DNA of 64,000 nt, taken from NCBI RefSeq assembly GCF_020216025.1, contig NZ_JAIWNC010000017.1, forward strand, positions 124,001 to 188,000. The letters run 5' to 3'. Below the pieces are notes generated by a model that was not told the origin of the DNA, made no database searches, and saw only the letters and a list, made by a program, of their open reading frames with translations. Of this stretch, positions 7,828-15,731 are shown piece by piece (the stretch's first letter is position 1; each line of letters begins with the position of its first letter). The translations under genes were made by a program, and so were the position numbers. This DNA comes from Jidongwangia harbinensis (lineage in GTDB: Bacteria > Actinomycetota > Actinomycetes > Mycobacteriales > Micromonosporaceae).

Positions 7828-10800
7828 ATGCGGGTGCTCCGCATGATCCTCGGAATGCTGCTGCTGACCATCGGACTCCCGGCACTGCTCGTCGGCGCCG
7901 GATTCTGGGCCGCGATGCAGCACCGCGACGCGGGCGGCGCCTTCAGCGGCCCGCTCCAGCGGATCACCACCAACGGGTACGCCGTGGTGGTCGACGACGT
8001 CGATGCGCTGCTCCGCGCGGACGCACCGTTCACCCGGGTCGCCGACACCCGCCTGCGCCTCACCGCGCGCAGTGCGGACGACCAGACCTTCGTCGGCCTG
8101 GCGCCGCGCGCCGACGTCGCCCGGTACCTGGCCGCCGTCCCGCACTCCACCGTCGCCACGGTCGACCTCGGCACCGGGGCGCTGCCCGTCGCCACGCAAC
8201 GCGTTCCGGGCACCCGGGCACCCGCCACCCTGCCCGCACAGGAGCGGTTCTGGCTGCGTACCGGCGCCGGCGCCGTCGACTGGAACCCGTCGGAACTGCG
8301 CGACCGCGGCTACAGCCTGGTCATCATGAACCCGGCCGCCCAGCCCGGCCTGCAACTCCAGGCCACCGCCGAGGTACGCCCACGCTGGCTCAACACCACC
8401 ACCTGGGCGCTGCTCATCCTCGGCACCCTCGCCGTCATGGCCGGCCTGATCGCCCTGGCCTGGCCCGGCCGCAAGCGCGAAATCGTGTACGTCGTCGAAC
8501 CCAGCCAGGTCCCCGACCTGGTCAAGGCCATCGGCGCACCGCTACCCGTCAGCCGCAGCGGCGGCGGCCGGCACGCCGCCGGAAACCGCCCCCGCACCCT
8601 GGCCGATGCGTCGTACCGGCCGCCGTCGCTGAGCTGGCCCCCCACGTCGGGCTCCGTCGCGACGCTCACCCGTGAGCCGGCCGCCGGGTCGTCGCCGGCG
8701 GAGACGTCTCCCGACACCGCCTCCTCGTCAGCGGCGTCCACCGGCGGGAAGCCGGCGGCCCCCGCCGGGGCGTCGACACCGGCACCCGGGGAACCGATCG
8801 GCCTGATCGGTGGTCGGTCGGCCGTTTCTGCCCTGACGCCCGCTTCCGCCGCCTCTTCCTCTCCGTCCGTGACAATTCCCGCTCCCGCCGTTCCTGCCTC
8901 CGCTCCCGCCGCTCCTGCCTCCGCTCCTTCCGCCCCGTCTGTTTCCGGACCTGCTTCTGCCTCCGCGTCTTCTTCTGCCGCCGTGTCTGCTACCGCGCCC
9001 CCGCCTGGGCAGGCTGCGGCGGGGGCGTCGGCGAAGGCTCCGCTGAAGCCGGGGGAGGTGTCTCCGGCGCCGGACGGGAAGCCGGTGCCGGCCAGCGGGC
9101 AGTCGTTGTTCGGCAAGACCGCCGAGCGGGCCGCCCGCCGGCTCACCCCCGCCACCGACACACCCGTGTTCGAGGCGACCGCGGTCGGAGCCTGGGTCGC
9201 GCAGACGGCAGCTGCCCGCGCACGGGAGACCGAGGTGCAGGCCGCGGAAGCGCTGGCGCGGGTCCACCCGGCCGCGGAGAAGACCGCACCGGGCGAGAAG
9301 TCCGCCACCGCACCGGGCAAGTCGGCAGACTCCACCCCTTCCGCCAAGTCGCCGGGGTCTACGGCTTCCCCGAACCAGGGCGGTACGACCCCGACCAAGC
9401 CGACCGAACCCGTGGCACCGAAGACCGGTTGGGCGGCGACCGGCCTGACCCGCGCCGACTCGTCAGGCATTCGCCTCGGCACGCCGGAAACACCCGCCCG
9501 TCCGACCGGTGAGCCGGCCACCGGCCAGCCGCCCACCGGCCAGCCGCCCACCGGCCAACCGGCCGTCGAGGTCCCGACCGCCAACGAAAAGCCCTCGACC
9601 GGCCCGACTCCGGCGCTGCCCACGCCACCCGTTGCACCGGTCGCGAGTGGCACGGCGAAGTCCGAGGTCGTCACGCCGGGTGCGGAGCCGCGACCGTCGT
9701 CCTCGCCGGAGAAGGCGGGGGAGGCTGCGGCGGGTCCTGCCGGCGTGAAGCCCACGGGCACGCCGGCGCTGCCCGCCGCGTCGAAGCCGGTTGTCCCGGC
9801 TGCCGCGTCGAAGCCGGCTGTCCCGCCAGTTGCGCCGAATCCGGCCGCGCCTTCTGCTCCCTCTGCCGGGTCGAAGCCGGCCGCGCCTTCTGCTCCCTCT
9901 GCCGCGTCGAAGCCGGCCACGCCTTCTGTCTCTTCTGTCGCACCCAAGGCGGCCGCTCCGTCCGCTGTGGCTAAGCCGTCCGTGTCGTCTGCTGTGCCGA
10001 AGCCGGCTGCGCCCTTTGCCGGGTCAAAGCCGGCGACCGTCCCGGCGTCCGGGGTGGCGAAGCAGGATTCCGGCGAACCGCCCCTAAGGCCGGCGACCGA
10101 GCCGGCGACCGCGACGGGGAAGGCGGGCGCGTTGCCTGCGGCAGAGAAGGCGGCGAAGCAGCCCGAGGTCCGTCCGGCGGCGAAGCCGGAACTGGCCGCG
10201 TCGGCCGCATCCGAGAAGGCGAAGTCGGAGTCGGCCGTTTCCGGCAAGCCCGGGTCGACTTTGTCGGCCACGTCCGAAAAGCCGGGGTCGGCTGTGTCGC
10301 CCGCGTCCGGCAAGCCCGGGTCGGCTGCGTCGGGCGCGTCGGAGAAGCCGGGGCCGGCTGTGTCGCCCGCGTCCGGGAAGCCGGGGTCGGCTGCGTCGGC
10401 CACCTCCGGGAAGCCGGGATCGGCCACGTCGGAGAAGCCGGAGCCGGCCTTGTCGGCCACGTCCGAAAAGCCTGGATCGGCGGTGTCGGCTGCGTCCGGG
10501 AAGTCGGCGTCGGAGGTGTCCGCGAAGTCTGCGCCGGCCGAGTCACCCACGGCGGCGAAGCAGGCGGCCACCAAGGCCCCGCAGACGCCGGAGTCGGGCG
10601 CCGCCGCCCCCGCGCTCAAGGATGAGGATCCGAAGGAGCCGGCCGCCACCGCCCCCGCCCCCGCGCGCCCCGCGCCGCCTCGGCCCACCGTGCCCGCCCC
10701 GGCGCGCCCGAGTAACCCCGATCGCCCGGCGGTCCCGCCGCGCCCGGCTCCGCCGACGCCCGGTACCTCCGCTTCGCCCGGTGCCGACCGCACCACTTCG

Positions 10801-11796
10801 CCGACGCCGCCGGGCACCGCGCCGAGGCCGGCCGCCGCGCCGGCGGTCCCGACCGGGATGACCTCCGCGAACCGGTCGCAGTCCGGCCGTCCCGGCGGCG
10901 GTACCGTGACCGAGGCTCGACCCTCGGCCACCGCCCCGGTGCCAGCGACCGGAACTACGGCACAGCGTCCATCCGGGGGCACGCCGGAGCCGCGCAGCGG
11001 GTCGCAAACCACGAGTGTCACTCCCGAGTCGGCCCGCACCGCCACGCCCGCCGCACCGCAATCAGGATCCGTCGCGGCGCCGAAACCGGGCGAAGCCGTG
11101 GGTGCCCCGGGAGCGAACAGCCCGGCAACCAGCGGCCATCCGACCGGCGACACCGCCGGATCGGCCGCCACGTCGAGGCCGGTCACGGAGTCCGCGGCGC
11201 TGAAGTCGATCGCGCAGGCCGCCGCGCCTAAATCGATCACCGAAGCCACGACGCCGACGCCGACGCCGACGAATGTCGCGCCGAAGCAGGCGATCGAGCC
11301 CGGGCCGAAGCCCAGCGCCGAATCCCGTCCGATGCCGGCGACCGGCGCCGGACCGAAGCAGGTGACGGGGGCTGGGCTGCAGCCGGCGACGGGGGCTGGG
11401 CTGAAGCAGGCGACGGAGGCGGGGCTGAAGCAGGCGACGGAGGCGGGGCTGAAGCAGGCGACAGAAGCCGCACCGCACCCGGAAACCAAGCCCGCACACC
11501 CCACCCCGGCAGCGGACCCGACCACCCGATCCGACCCTCCGAAGTCCGGCGCCACGACCACCACCACCGCGACACCGGACAAAGCGCCCAGCAAGCCCGC
11601 CAAGGCGGCCAAGCCGAAACAGTCCGGCGACCGGTCCGCCTCCACGCGCCTGTCCAGCTATGCCGCGGAGGCGGCGCGGTTGCTGGGTGGTTCCGGTTCG
11701 GCCCGGCGCAAGCAGGGGAAGGATCCGGTGGCCGAGGACGCGGAGGGCAAGGAGAGCCGCCCGTTGCGTAAGGGGCAGGCGAAGCCGAAGGAATGA
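7828..11796 (+). CDS. Giant Ala/Pro/Ser/Lys-rich membrane-anchored protein
   Basis: 1322 residues from ATG 7828 (GAAGGGGG seven bases upstream; ATG 7822 is too close). TM1 is at about 5-28; an extracytoplasmic domain of about 165 residues follows, then TM2 at about 194-212 and a short segment with VYVVEPSQVPDLVKA. From about 240 to 1260 the chain is low complexity: Pro/Ala/Ser/Thr with regularly spaced KP. A block at about 804-897 repeats units such as SEKPGSAVS and SGKPGSAAS, and an ATEAGLKQ octad is repeated near 1178-1210. The C-terminus is basic (SARRKQGKD). It resembles cell-wall-spanning or DNA/cytoskeleton-tethering tails, but no family is recognised for the N-terminal domain. The topology puts the tail in the cytoplasm if the N-terminus is inside. 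Confidence 0.8.
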   Translation: MRVLRMILGMLLLTIGLPALLVGAGFWAAMQHRDAGGAFSGPLQRITTNGYAVVVDDVDALLRADAPFTRVADTRLRLTARSADDQTFVGLAPRADVARYLAAVPHSTVATVDLGTGALPVATQRVPGTRAPATLPAQERFWLRTGAGAVDWNPSELRDRGYSLVIMNPAAQPGLQLQATAEVRPRWLNTTTWALLILGTLAVMAGLIALAWPGRKREIVYVVEPSQVPDLVKAIGAPLPVSRSGGGRHAAGNRPRTLADASYRPPSLSWPPTSGSVATLTREPAAGSSPAETSPDTASSSAASTGGKPAAPAGASTPAPGEPIGLIGGRSAVSALTPASAASSSPSVTIPAPAVPASAPAAPASAPSAPSVSGPASASASSSAAVSATAPPPGQAAAGASAKAPLKPGEVSPAPDGKPVPASGQSLFGKTAERAARRLTPATDTPVFEATAVGAWVAQTAAARARETEVQAAEALARVHPAAEKTAPGEKSATAPGKSADSTPSAKSPGSTASPNQGGTTPTKPTEPVAPKTGWAATGLTRADSSGIRLGTPETPARPTGEPATGQPPTGQPPTGQPAVEVPTANEKPSTGPTPALPTPPVAPVASGTAKSEVVTPGAEPRPSSSPEKAGEAAAGPAGVKPTGTPALPAASKPVVPAAASKPAVPPVAPNPAAPSAPSAGSKPAAPSAPSAASKPATPSVSSVAPKAAAPSAVAKPSVSSAVPKPAAPFAGSKPATVPASGVAKQDSGEPPLRPATEPATATGKAGALPAAEKAAKQPEVRPAAKPELAASAASEKAKSESAVSGKPGSTLSATSEKPGSAVSPASGKPGSAASGASEKPGPAVSPASGKPGSAASATSGKPGSATSEKPEPALSATSEKPGSAVSAASGKSASEVSAKSAPAESPTAAKQAATKAPQTPESGAAAPALKDEDPKEPAATAPAPARPAPPRPTVPAPARPSNPDRPAVPPRPAPPTPGTSASPGADRTTSPTPPGTAPRPAAAPAVPTGMTSANRSQSGRPGGGTVTEARPSATAPVPATGTTAQRPSGGTPEPRSGSQTTSVTPESARTATPAAPQSGSVAAPKPGEAVGAPGANSPATSGHPTGDTAGSAATSRPVTESAALKSIAQAAAPKSITEATTPTPTPTNVAPKQAIEPGPKPSAESRPMPATGAGPKQVTGAGLQPATGAGLKQATEAGLKQATEAGLKQATEAAPHPETKPAHPTPAADPTTRSDPPKSGATTTTTATPDKAPSKPAKAAKPKQSGDRSASTRLSSYAAEAARLLGGSGSARRKQGKDPVAEDAEGKESRPLRKGQAKPKE
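10240..10530 (+). repeat. degenerate in-frame repeats, SxKPGSAxS type
   Basis: Inside the giant low-complexity gene. Units of roughly 24-36 bases encode variants of (S)EKPGSAVSPAS / GKPGSAASATS. Individual copies differ by several bases, so expansion is not very recent. Confidence 0.75.
11361..11456 (+). repeat. 24-bp tandem repeat, four copies
   Basis: Four head-to-tail 24-base units beginning GGCGACGG; copies three and four are identical and copies one and two differ by a few bases. They encode the octad ATEAGLKQ. Being a multiple of three, copy number can change without loss of frame. Confidence 0.9.
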
Positions 11797-11806
11797 CCGC
11801 ACCAGG

Positions 11807-11834
11807 GAGGGGCCGTCCGGCAGGGCGGCCCCTC
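11807..11834 (+). terminator. hairpin after the giant gene
   Basis: GAGGGGCCG / CGGCCCCTC, a 9-bp perfect stem with a 10-base loop, 11 bases after the stop. A second hairpin, AAGGGCCCT (11858-11866) with AGGGCCCTT (11884-11892), follows. Confidence 0.7.
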
Positions 11835-12068
11835 GGTGTATCCACAACCGTACGCCGAAGGGCCCTCCGCGCTGCCGACGCGAAGGGCCCTTACCGGGGG
11901 AACGGAGTAACCGAAGGGGGGCTTCGTCCGTTAAGCCCAGTTTAACCCCTGAACAACCGAACTGGGAAGTCCCTGCCGGAAAGCGGACATAACAGGGTGG
12001 AAGTGCCCGGACGGGTGTCGGTGGCACAGTGCCCGGCGGCGTTTCCGGCCTGCGCGTAGTCTGAGGCC

Positions 12069-12659
12069 GTGGCGGATCTTCTGGTATGGATCGACTGTGA
12101 GATGACCGGCCTCGACCTCGGCAAGGACAAGCTCATCGAGGTCGCCGCGCTGGTGACCGATCCTGAGCTGAACGTTCTCGGCGACGGCGTCGACCTGGTC
12201 ATCCATGCCGACGACGCGGCGCTCGACGCGATGCCCGAGGTGGTGCGGGAGATGCACGCCCGGTCGGGGCTGACCGAGGAGGTGCGCCGGTCCGCCATCA
12301 CGATGGCGGAGGCGGAGGACATCGTTCTCTCGTACGTCCGGGAATTCGTCCCCAACCCGCGGACCGCGCCGCTGTGCGGCAATTCGATCGCGACCGACCG
12401 GGGTTTCCTCACCCGCGACATGCCGGCGCTCGACGCCCACCTGCACTACCGCATGATCGACGTGTCCTCGATCAAGGAACTGTGCCGCCGCTGGTACCCG
12501 CGCGTGTACTTCGGCCAGCCCGCCAAGGGGCTCGCCCACCGGGCGCTCGCCGACATCCGGGAGAGCATCCGCGAGCTGGAGTACTACCGGCGCACGGTCT
12601 TCGTGCCGCTGCCCGGCCCGGACGTCGACGCCGCCAAGGCCATCGCCGCCGAACTCTAG
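12069..12659 (+). CDS. orn: Oligoribonuclease
   Basis: 196 residues from GTG 12069. A DEDDh 3'-5' exoribonuclease that clears 2-5-mer RNAs and pGpG, the last step of RNA and c-di-GMP breakdown. Catalytic residues: Asp9 and Glu11 (WIDCEMTG), Asp110 (GNSIATDRGF), His157 and Asp162 (KGLAHRALADIRES). Length and ending (YYRRTVFVPLPGPD) are typical for actinobacterial Orn. A tRNA-His gene follows about 110 bases downstream. Confidence 0.98.
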   Translation: MADLLVWIDCEMTGLDLGKDKLIEVAALVTDPELNVLGDGVDLVIHADDAALDAMPEVVREMHARSGLTEEVRRSAITMAEAEDIVLSYVREFVPNPRTAPLCGNSIATDRGFLTRDMPALDAHLHYRMIDVSSIKELCRRWYPRVYFGQPAKGLAHRALADIRESIRELEYYRRTVFVPLPGPDVDAAKAIAAEL

Positions 12660-12766
12660 GCCGCCGCCGGGACGCCGCGCCGGAACCCGGTCGACGCGGC
12701 CGTACCGGGACTAGCTATGATTGTCCGGCGTGCAGCGCGGGGGAGACCTCGCGGTCGCAACGGCAT

Positions 12767-12843
12767 GGTGGTCGTAGCTCAGCTGGTAGAGCACCGGGTT
12801 GTGGTCCCGGGGGTCGCGGGTTCAAGTCCCGTCGATCACCCCA
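12767..12843 (+). tRNA. tRNA-His (GTG)
   Basis: Cloverleaf: acceptor GTGGTCG with CGATCAC, D-arm AGCTGGTAGAGC, anticodon loop TTGTGGT giving anticodon GTG, T-loop GGTTCAAGTCC. The G at 12767 is the histidine-specific G-1 opposite C73 at 12840, and CCA is encoded at 12841-12843. Confidence 0.97.
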
Positions 12844-12872
12844 TCGGTAACGGAAGAACGCCAGGCTCGGCC

Positions 12873-13781
12873 TCATGGCCGGGCCTGAGTCGTTTCCACC
12901 GCCTCAGGTTCGGTCCCGAGATCCCCGGGACGGGCCTGGCCGATCGTCGCGGTCAGCCCGTCAGCTCCCCGTCCGCCGTCGATCAGCGCCGCCAACCTCG
13001 CCGCCACCGCGGTCAGCCCGCCGTCGCCGAGCCACTGGCCGGTGCGCAGCTCGATGAGGTGGCGCACCACGGTGAGATGCCCGGCGAGGTCCGCCGGACC
13101 GGGCGGATAGGTGCCCCGCAGCAGCTCGGCCACGGTGTCCGGCGTGCCGGCGACGACGTGTCCGAGTGGGGTGCCGGCCGTACCGGCGAAGTCGGTCATG
13201 TCGATGCCGGCCGACCGGACCGTGTCCAGGGCGCGGAGCAGTCCGAGCTGGGCGTCGTACCAGAGACCGAAGAGCGCGAGATCCCAGACCGCGGCCGCGT
13301 GCGGCGCGGTGCCGGCGAAGCGCGGTCCGCCGAGCAGCCGCAAGGTCGGCACATGCGTCTGGTACGCCCGCCGGGAACCGCTGTACAGGATCGTCGCCGC
13401 GTCCGTGCCGATCGTGGCGGGTGACGCCTGGATGCCCGCGTCGAGGTGGTCGGCACCGAGGCCGGCGATCCGTTCGGCGGCCGCCCGGGCGTCGCCGGGC
13501 GTACCGGTGCACATCACGACGATCGTCCGCCCGCTCAGGTCCGTACCCGCCTGGGTGAGGATCTTCTGCACTGCCGGGTAGTCCGTCACGGTGATGAAGG
13601 TCAGCGCGCTCGCCGCCACCGCCTCGGCGAGCGGTCGCGCCGGCGCGGCGCCCCGGCGGGGAGTGCGGTTCCAGGTGACCACGTCGCGCCCGCCGGCGCG
13701 CAGCCGGTCCGCCACCGCGCTGCCGATCGCGCCCATGCCGATCACCGTGACCCGGGGAGCCGGGTTCTCCGCGTCCGTCAT
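12873..13781 (-). CDS. NADPH-dependent imine reductase-like oxidoreductase
   Basis: 302 residues from ATG 13781 (AGGA seven bases upstream); an alternative ATG at 13802 adds seven residues. The N-terminal Rossmann fold has VIGMGAIGSAVADRL and the NADPH-selecting strand VVTWNRTPRR. The middle has a motif characteristic of imine reductases within the 6-phosphogluconate/3-hydroxyisobutyrate dehydrogenase superfamily (GTPGDARAAAERIAGLGA, then ILYSGSR). The C-terminal half is the helical dimerisation domain. It probably reduces a cyclic imine or similar carbonyl; the substrate is unknown. It is monocistronic, convergent with the tRNA-His side. Confidence 0.8.
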   Translation of the reverse strand: MTDAENPAPRVTVIGMGAIGSAVADRLRAGGRDVVTWNRTPRRGAAPARPLAEAVAASALTFITVTDYPAVQKILTQAGTDLSGRTIVVMCTGTPGDARAAAERIAGLGADHLDAGIQASPATIGTDAATILYSGSRRAYQTHVPTLRLLGGPRFAGTAPHAAAVWDLALFGLWYDAQLGLLRALDTVRSAGIDMTDFAGTAGTPLGHVVAGTPDTVAELLRGTYPPGPADLAGHLTVVRHLIELRTGQWLGDGGLTAVAARLAALIDGGRGADGLTATIGQARPGDLGTEPEAVETTQARP

Positions 13782-13854
13782 GGCGGCATCCTCGAACCTC
13801 ATCCCGGCTTCAGGTCAAGTACCGCCCGGCACCCAAGAAATCTATCCGCGTGTT

Positions 13855-14260
13855 CCTAGACTTTCTGATTGTCCTCGGTTAGTGTTTCTGGAGACGAACG
13901 CGAAGACAAAGACGCAGACGGACCGCCCGTCTGAGGCGAAGGGGCGGGGCCGAGGAACACCGGAGGCACCCGTTCGGCAACACCGCAGGAGCAGGTCGGG
14001 CTGAGGTTCTGAGAGGGCTCGACCTGAAAAGAGAAAGTACGCACGTCAGACAAGAGCGCAGAGGAAGGGGAGGGCGTACACCGTTTGGATCGATAGAGAG
14101 GTGGTCTTCGGTCACGCTTTTGCGATCCCTGCACCCTGAGCCGTCGTCAGCGGCCGGTGCGGACAACAGAACCCGACGCGACTGTCGGTAGATGGTGTTT
14201 CAGACCCGTAACCCAGGGCCCCGGTGCGATGAGCGCCGGGGCCCTCGACATGGAGGCAAT
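13855..14260 (+). ncRNA. structured leader or small RNA before MerR-type gene
   Basis: A 479-base region without a credible ORF, purine-rich on the plus strand. It contains a 7-bp hairpin CAGACGG/CCGTCTG with 5-base loop (13915-13933) and, 16 bases before the next ATG, a perfect 10-bp hairpin AGGGCCCCGG/CCGGGGCCCT with 11-base loop (14215-14245). The second looks like an intrinsic terminator, which would make the region either an attenuated 5' leader or an independent small RNA. No Rfam family recognised by eye; the 5' end is not defined. Confidence 0.4.
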
Positions 14261-14563
14261 ATGGCTCAACCCGACGACATGCTGGACGACGAGAACTATC
14301 CCGCCTACACCATGGGCCGCGCCGCCGAGATCGTCGGCGTGTCACAGGACTTCCTGCGCCGGCTGGGGGAGGCGAAGCTGATCGACCCGTTCCGGTCCGC
14401 CGGTGGGCACCGCCGCTACTCCCGCTATCAGCTACGGCTGGCGGCCCGGGCGAGGGAACTGTGCGATCAGGGCACTGACATGGCGGCCGCCTGCCGGATC
14501 ATCATTCTCGAGGATCAACTCGAGGAAGCCCTGCGCCAGAACGAACGCACCAAGCAAGACTGA
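14261..14563 (+). CDS. Small MerR-type helix-turn-helix regulator
   Basis: 100 residues, start ATG 14261 behind GGAGG at five bases. Residues about 17-75 form a MerR-family winged helix (YTMGRAAEIVGVSQDFLRRL, then DPFRSAGGHRRYSRYQL); the C-terminal helix (about 76-96) is the dimerising coiled coil. No effector domain follows, so it resembles the short HspR/BldC-like class that senses nothing by itself. The long leader with a terminator-like hairpin suggests post-initiation control of its own expression. Confidence 0.85.
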   Translation: MAQPDDMLDDENYPAYTMGRAAEIVGVSQDFLRRLGEAKLIDPFRSAGGHRRYSRYQLRLAARARELCDQGTDMAAACRIIILEDQLEEALRQNERTKQD

Positions 14564-14663
14564 TCTTTGCCGACGTCCCACGGTCCCTGCCCTCCGGTCA
14601 GGGGCCGTTCGCCGTTCCCGGGGGCGGGCGGGCGTCGGTGGCGAGACGGGCGGGGCGCCAATT

Positions 14664-14785
14664 ATCCGGTCACCGGCCGTAGTTCGGCGGGGAGGCGGGC
14701 GGTCACCTCGGCGTGCAGGCGCGGGCAGGTGGCGATGTCCGCGGCGTCGCATTCCGCCGCGTGCTCGACGATCGACAGTGACGCC
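14664..14785 (-). pseudogene. C-terminal fragment of an unknown gene
   Basis: The minus strand reads about 40 residues ending in HAEVTARLPAELRPVTG followed by a stop, with natural-looking composition, but upstream the frame runs into sequence antisense to the methyltransferase remnant. No start codon sits at the junction. Probably the tail of a deleted gene. Confidence 0.35.
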
Positions 14786-15195
14786 TCGGCCGCCGCGGCG
14801 ACCTGACGCTGACCGGCGTCGACGCCTCCGCCGACATGATCGCGGTGGCCGGGCGGGCGGCGACCGCGACGGGCCTGCACGACCGCATCAGCTTCCAGGT
14901 CGCCGACGTGGCGGCGCTGCCCTGTGACGACCACAGCGTCGACGTGGTGGTGTCCACCCTGAGCCTGCACCACTGGCCGGACCCCGCGGCCGCCGCGGCC
15001 GAGTTCGCCCGCGTGCCGCGCCCGGTGGGCCGCGTGATGATCTACGACGTCCGGTTCGCCGCGCTGGGCCGGGCGGTGGCGGCGCTGGGTGCCCGCCCGG
15101 AATTCCGGCCCGGCGGCGTGCGGCGGGCACCGGTACGGGTCCGCTGGTACCCGGTCACGCCGTTCGCCCGGATCACCGCCGGCACGCCCCGGTAG
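14780..15195 (+). pseudogene. 5'-truncated SAM-dependent methyltransferase
   Basis: Class I methyltransferase sequence without its start. The in-frame remnant begins after the stop at 14779-14781 and reads LTGVDASADMIAVA (acidic loop after motif I), QVADVAALPCDDHSVDVVVS (motif II) and a family-like tail. The glycine-rich SAM-binding motif I that should precede it is missing; the sequence there matches another gene fragment on the other strand. An ATG at 14836 is inside the fold, so it is not a functional start. Confidence 0.7.
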
Positions 15196-15213
15196 ACGGG
15201 CGCCGGCCGGGCC

Positions 15214-15636
15214 TCAGCCGACGCGCTCCAGCCCGCTGTCGTCGCACACGCCGGTCATGTCGGCGGCCGCCGCGCTCACCGCGGCCACCGCGTCCGGCTC
15301 GCTCTCCATGCCGCTGGCCGCCACCGCCGAGGCGTACGCCGCCGCCAGCCGCTGCGCCGCGTCCGCCACCGGGGCGTCCGCGGTGGCCGACGCCCGGACG
15401 ATGCCGTCCACCACACCCGGCGTCATCAGCGTCCCGTCGGTCACGGCCGTCGACAGCGTCCCGCACGCCAGAAGCCCGGGTGTCTCCTCGGTCACCGGTG
15501 CCTCGGCCGGGGAGCCGGTGACCGACGCCGCCGAAGGGGGCGGCGTGGCGTCGTCCGTGCACGCACCCAGCAGGACGGGGCACCCGCCGAGCAGGATCAG
15601 GGCGTACACCGGCACCAGCAACGAAGATCGCGGCAT
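15214..15636 (-). CDS. Small predicted lipoprotein
   Basis: 140 residues from ATG 15636. The hydrophobic signal ends in a lipobox-like PVLLGAC, so Cys26 could be lipidated. The mature part is Ala/Thr/Val-rich with two further Cys residues (LLACGTL and GVCDDSGL) that could pair. No family recognised. It lies beyond the hairpin that ends the L,D-transpeptidase gene. Confidence 0.6.
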   Translation of the reverse strand: MPRSSLLVPVYALILLGGCPVLLGACTDDATPPPSAASVTGSPAEAPVTEETPGLLACGTLSTAVTDGTLMTPGVVDGIVRASATADAPVADAAQRLAAAYASAVAASGMESEPDAVAAVSAAAADMTGVCDDSGLERVG

Positions 15637-15680
15637 CTGCCCAGCGTAGGAGTCAAACCGGCGACAAGCGGGCGAAAAGC

Positions 15681-15714
15681 CGCGTGGCCCCTCCCGCAGG
15701 GGAGGGGCCACGCG
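15681..15714 (-). terminator. strong hairpin terminator
   Basis: A perfect 15-bp stem (CGCGTGGCCCCTCCC with its complement) and GCAG loop, 18 bases past the stop of the first L,D-transpeptidase on the minus strand. Confidence 0.85.
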
Positions 15715-15731
15715 GAACGCCGTCGGCGGGA

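Noticed and set aside
11361..11456. Four 24-bp repeats considered as a CRISPR array
   Set aside because: They are directly tandem without spacers and inside a coding frame. No cas genes are present anywhere in the window.
8310..11645. 1111-residue open frame antisense to the giant gene
   Set aside because: Composition follows from the complementary Ala/Pro/Ser codons; no start signal or motif. The plus-strand frame has TM helices and a good Shine-Dalgarno.
14836..15195. Methyltransferase read as an intact 119-residue gene
   Set aside because: The ATG lies after SAM-binding motif I; the fold cannot be complete.
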